A stretch of 8,236 nt of DNA, from positions 27,265 to 35,500 of the forward strand of contig DHMW01000094.1 in assembly GCA_002405995.1 (NCBI GenBank). Direction: 5' to 3'. The position numbers were made by a program, and so were the translations under genes. The notes below the pieces were generated by a model that saw nothing but the letters and a program-made list of their open reading frames with translations, did no database searches and was not told the origin of the DNA. This DNA is from Oscillospiraceae bacterium UBA4632. GTDB lineage: Bacteria; Bacillota; Clostridia; Oscillospirales; Oscillospiraceae. Shown here in pieces: positions 6,325-8,236 of the stretch (its first letter is position 1; every line of letters starts with the position of its first letter).

Positions 6325-7005
6325 TCAGCGGTAGCGCTCGCGGTGTGCGGTCATGATATCGGCCAGCAGCACGCCGTTGTCGGGCGGGGTGTAGGTGATG
6401 GCGTTCGCGCCCGCGGCAATGGTCTTGCGGATCGTTTCATCCTTCGGACCGCCGGTGGCGATGATCGGGATCTCGGGATGGCGCGCGCGGAGCGCCGCGA
6501 CGAGCTGCGGCGTTTCCGCCGCAGCGGAGACGTTCAGGATATCGACGCCTGCGGCAATGCGCGCCTCGGTGTCCTGCGTGGCGGAAACGATGGTCGCCAC
6601 GACCGGAATATCAATGTGCGACTTGATATCGCGCAGGATGTCAGCGGAAACGGGCGCGTTGAGCACAACGCCGTAGGCGCCGCAGTGCTCCGCCTCCATT
6701 GCCTGGGCAACGGAGCGCGCGCCGGAGGTAAAGCCGCCGCCGACACCGCAGAACACCGGCATATCCGCCACGCTGATGATAGCGCGCACGATGCGGGGCT
6801 GCGGTGTGAAGGGGTAGACGGCGATGACCGCGTCGGCATTGCAGCTTGCAATGGTGGCGACGTCGGTGGAGAAAACGAAGGACCTGATCGTCCGTCCGAA
6901 AATACGGATACCGCTGCATTCGTTGATGCATTCGGGTACCAGCAGCATATGGTTGCGGAGCTTTCCGCTGTAGCTGGGGGTGGGCGTCGGGGTAAAATCG
7001 CTCAT
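6325..7005 (-). CDS. TIM-barrel protein of the clostridial 'hydrolase' family, function unknown
   Basis: A 226-residue cytosolic protein with the alternating strand-helix pattern of a (beta/alpha)8 barrel. Conserved-looking segments are SGIRIFGRTIRSFVF (31-45), NADAVIAVYPFTPQP (56-70), PVFCGVGGG (83-91), GVVLNAPVS (112-120), DIPVVATIV (132-140), GVDILNVS (153-160) and IIATGGP (181-187). AGANAITYTPP (198-208) comes near the end. The late GGP and AGANAI segments look like the phosphate-binding strands of ribulose-phosphate-binding barrels such as NanE, TrpF and HisA. I recall close relatives across clostridia named only 'hydrolase', with no reaction shown. The ATG at 7005 has AAGGAAGG (7013-7020) 7 bases before it. 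It is the last gene of the likely three-gene - strand operon, 56 bases after the HD protein, and ends at the 6284-6314 terminator. The substrate is unknown; a phosphorylated sugar or amino sugar is only a guess. Confidence 0.85.
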   Translation of the reverse strand: MSDFTPTPTPSYSGKLRNHMLLVPECINECSGIRIFGRTIRSFVFSTDVATIASCNADAVIAVYPFTPQPRIVRAIISVADMPVFCGVGGGFTSGARSVAQAMEAEHCGAYGVVLNAPVSADILRDIKSHIDIPVVATIVSATQDTEARIAAGVDILNVSAAAETPQLVAALRARHPEIPIIATGGPKDETIRKTIAAGANAITYTPPDNGVLLADIMTAHRERYR

Positions 7006-7061
7006 GAAAGCGCCTTCCTTTCTGCGGTGATAGATGACCGGTATGAGTCTATGCGTGCTTT

Positions 7062-7625
7062 TCAGTCCACATGACTGCTTGCGCGCATGGCGAGGATCGT
7101 CTGCTCGATCAGCTTGTCGAGATCCCAGCCGAGCATTTCCGCGCCGCGCTCGATGACCTCGCGCGAGCAGCCGGCGGCAAACTTCTTGTCCTTGTACTTT
7201 TTCTTGACGGACTTGACCTCAAGGTCGCTGACGCTCTTGCTCGGGCGCATGAGCGCGACCGCGCCGATGAGGCCCGTGAGCTCGTCGGTGGCGAAGAGGA
7301 CCTTTTCCATCTCGTGCTGCGGCTCTGGCAGCCCTTCAAAGTGCAGCCCGTAGCCGTGGCTGGCGGTGGCGCGGATCAGACGCTCGTCGAGACCAGCTTG
7401 ACGCATGATCTCCTGCGACTTGATGCAGTGCTGATCGGGATACATTTCAAAATCAAGGTCGTGGAGAAGGCCGACGATCTCCCAGAAGTCCGCCTCGTCG
7501 CCATAGCCGAGCTTTTCGGCGTACCAGCGCATCACGTCGGCAACGGTGTTCGCGTGCTTTAAGTGGAATTCGCCCTTGTTGTACTGCGTGAGCAGCTCCC
7601 ACGCCTGTTCTTTCGTATATGCCAT
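7062..7625 (-). CDS. HD/HDIG-domain metal-dependent hydrolase
   Basis: A 187-residue protein of the HD superfamily, which uses a divalent metal to hydrolyse phosphate esters. The HD ligand set is intact: His24 in FHLKHANTV, His55-Asp56 in LLHDLDFEMYPD, a further His90 in SHGYG, and Asp114 in FATDELTGLI. The C-terminal part has the SKSVSDLEVKSVKKKYKDKK and FAAGCSREV segments that I recall as strongly conserved in this clostridial subfamily, which may bind a charged ligand. No nucleotide-cyclase or RelA-type domain is attached, so the substrate is unknown. The frame stays open upstream into the neighbouring gene, but the ATG at 7625, with AAAGGGGG (7633-7640) 7 bases before it, matches the subfamily start. 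It lies 17 bases after the rhomboid-like gene and 56 bases before the TIM-barrel gene. Confidence 0.93.
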   Translation of the reverse strand: MAYTKEQAWELLTQYNKGEFHLKHANTVADVMRWYAEKLGYGDEADFWEIVGLLHDLDFEMYPDQHCIKSQEIMRQAGLDERLIRATASHGYGLHFEGLPEPQHEMEKVLFATDELTGLIGAVALMRPSKSVSDLEVKSVKKKYKDKKFAAGCSREVIERGAEMLGWDLDKLIEQTILAMRASSHVD

Positions 7626-7632
7626 GAAAAAG

Positions 7633-7640
7633 CCCCCTTT
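7633..7640 (-). promoter_or_regulatory. Ribosome binding site fixing the start of the HD-domain gene
   Basis: AAAGGGGG on the - strand, 7 bases before the ATG at 7625. It shows that the open frame continuing upstream to about 8030 is not part of the protein. Confidence 0.75.
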
Positions 7641-7642
7641 GC

Positions 7643-8236
7643 TTATGGCTGCTCGTCCGTGAAGTGGACGTGATTGAAAATATGGTCGGAGCAGAAGCAG
7701 TGGTACCCCGCGCACTTGCTGCAATAGCGGAACTGAAGCTCGGGATTGCTGACGTCCGTGCGGCCGCAGACGGCGCACTTGTGGCGATAGCCCTGCGTCT
7801 GCTGCTGATACTGCTCCTGACGCTGCTGGGAGCGCACGGTGTTGTGGAAGTGCGAGGCCTGCCTGCTCTGGCGGTGCTCCAGCTTGAAAAAGGTCATGAG
7901 CTCCGGCCAGAAGAAAATGACGAAGTTCAGCAGTGCGACCACCGGCAGGATGGCGTAGTACCATACGCCGGAGGAAATGTAGCGGAAGATGTCGAAAAAG
8001 AAGTAGAATACGTCGATGTAGGCGAGCCACTTCATGCGGATGGGAATGATGAAGAAGAGCAGCACCTGCGTGTCAGGGTAGAGCAGGGCAAATGCCATGA
8101 ACATGGCGAAGTTGACATAATTTGCGCCGTAGACCGGAAGGCTGGCGCCCATGATCAGGCTGACGATGCTCGCGCCGAGAACGGTGAGCAGCATGCCGCT
8201 CAGATAATACGTCGTGAACTTGGCGGTGCCCCACTG
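7643..8236 (-). CDS. Rhomboid-like membrane protein with C-terminal zinc-binding Cys cluster (5' partial)
   Basis: The frame is open to the right edge, so the N-terminus is missing; 197 residues are visible. Several hydrophobic segments (about residues 14-33, 38-65, 70-85 and 92-111 of the visible part) are membrane spans. The stretch YPDTQVLLFFIIPIRMKWLAY resembles the rhomboid-family segment ending in the (F/Y)P..VLLFF.(F/I)P pattern. I see no GxSG serine motif (GAS is followed by Ile or Leu) and no obvious catalytic His in the later spans, so the visible part looks like a non-proteolytic rhomboid relative. A Gln-rich, charged linker (about 120-149) follows. A cytosolic or extracytoplasmic tail then carries CAVC, CSKC, CFC and HIFNHVH (encoded about 7664-7777), a likely double zinc site. 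The stop lies 17 bases before the HD-domain start, so it is the upstream gene of that operon. Confidence 0.85.
   Translation of the reverse strand, partial: QWGTAKFTTYYLSGMLLTVLGASIVSLIMGASLPVYGANYVNFAMFMAFALLYPDTQVLLFFIIPIRMKWLAYIDVFYFFFDIFRYISSGVWYYAILPVVALLNFVIFFWPELMTFFKLEHRQSRQASHFHNTVRSQQRQEQYQQQTQGYRHKCAVCGRTDVSNPELQFRYCSKCAGYHCFCSDHIFNHVHFTDEQP

Noticed and set aside
6313..7074. 253-codon + strand open frame opposite the TIM-barrel gene
   Set aside because: Its start lies just after the T-tract of the 6284-6314 terminator, the composition is typical of an antisense shadow, and the - strand gene is well supported.
7626..8030. Upstream extension of the HD-domain reading frame
   Set aside because: It overlaps the rhomboid-like gene in another frame, is Arg/Leu/His-rich with no motif, and a good ribosome binding site at 7633-7640 marks the internal ATG at 7625.

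Overview
The window is about 8.2 kb of GC-rich, gene-dense chromosomal DNA. It most likely comes from a Gram-positive clostridial anaerobe of the Oscillospiraceae type. The grounds are a TmcAL (YlbM) gene, which is a Firmicutes family; strong AGGAGG-like ribosome binding sites; a flavodoxin/ferredoxin fusion typical of anaerobes; and a DUF3298-type lipoprotein. The genus is inference from gene content and GC only. No mobile element, CRISPR array, tRNA or rRNA is visible, and the longest stretch without a gene is 173 bases (3520-3692).

Left block, + strand (1-2242): the C-terminal half of a ClpC-type Hsp100 ATPase, cut by the left edge, is followed after 18 bases by a 70-residue Cys-rich protein of unknown function. 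After 43 more bases comes a flavodoxin fused to a 2x[4Fe-4S] ferredoxin (EFR1 type). All three could be one transcript. A hairpin at 2263-2296 separates them from the convergent ackA.

Centre (2320-4889): acetate kinase (ackA, - strand) and the tRNA(Met) cytidine acetate ligase gene tmcAL (+ strand) diverge from one AT-rich 173-base region. That region holds a good extended -10 promoter for ackA, a weaker opposing promoter that shares the same -10 bases, and a one-mismatch match to the CcpA cre consensus upstream of the ackA promoter. Both enzymes consume acetate and ATP, so the pair is functionally coherent.

Right-centre (4926-6275): a secreted lipoprotein of about 449 residues with a DUF4163/DUF3298-like (PdaC/RsiV-type) central region and an extra C-terminal domain. 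It ends at a strong bidirectional terminator (6284-6314).

Right block, - strand (6325-8236): read in transcription order, a rhomboid-like membrane protein with a C-terminal zinc-binding Cys cluster (N-terminus beyond the right edge), an HD-domain hydrolase 17 bases later, and a TIM-barrel protein usually labelled only 'hydrolase' 56 bases later. They look like one operon whose promoter lies outside the window.

Most of the content is housekeeping or conserved clostridial genes. I do not see a clearly new multi-gene system. The points most worth following are the regulatory layout of the ackA/tmcAL divergent region, the Cys-rich small protein beside clpC and the flavoferredoxin, the two-domain lipoprotein, and the rhomboid-like/HD/TIM-barrel operon.
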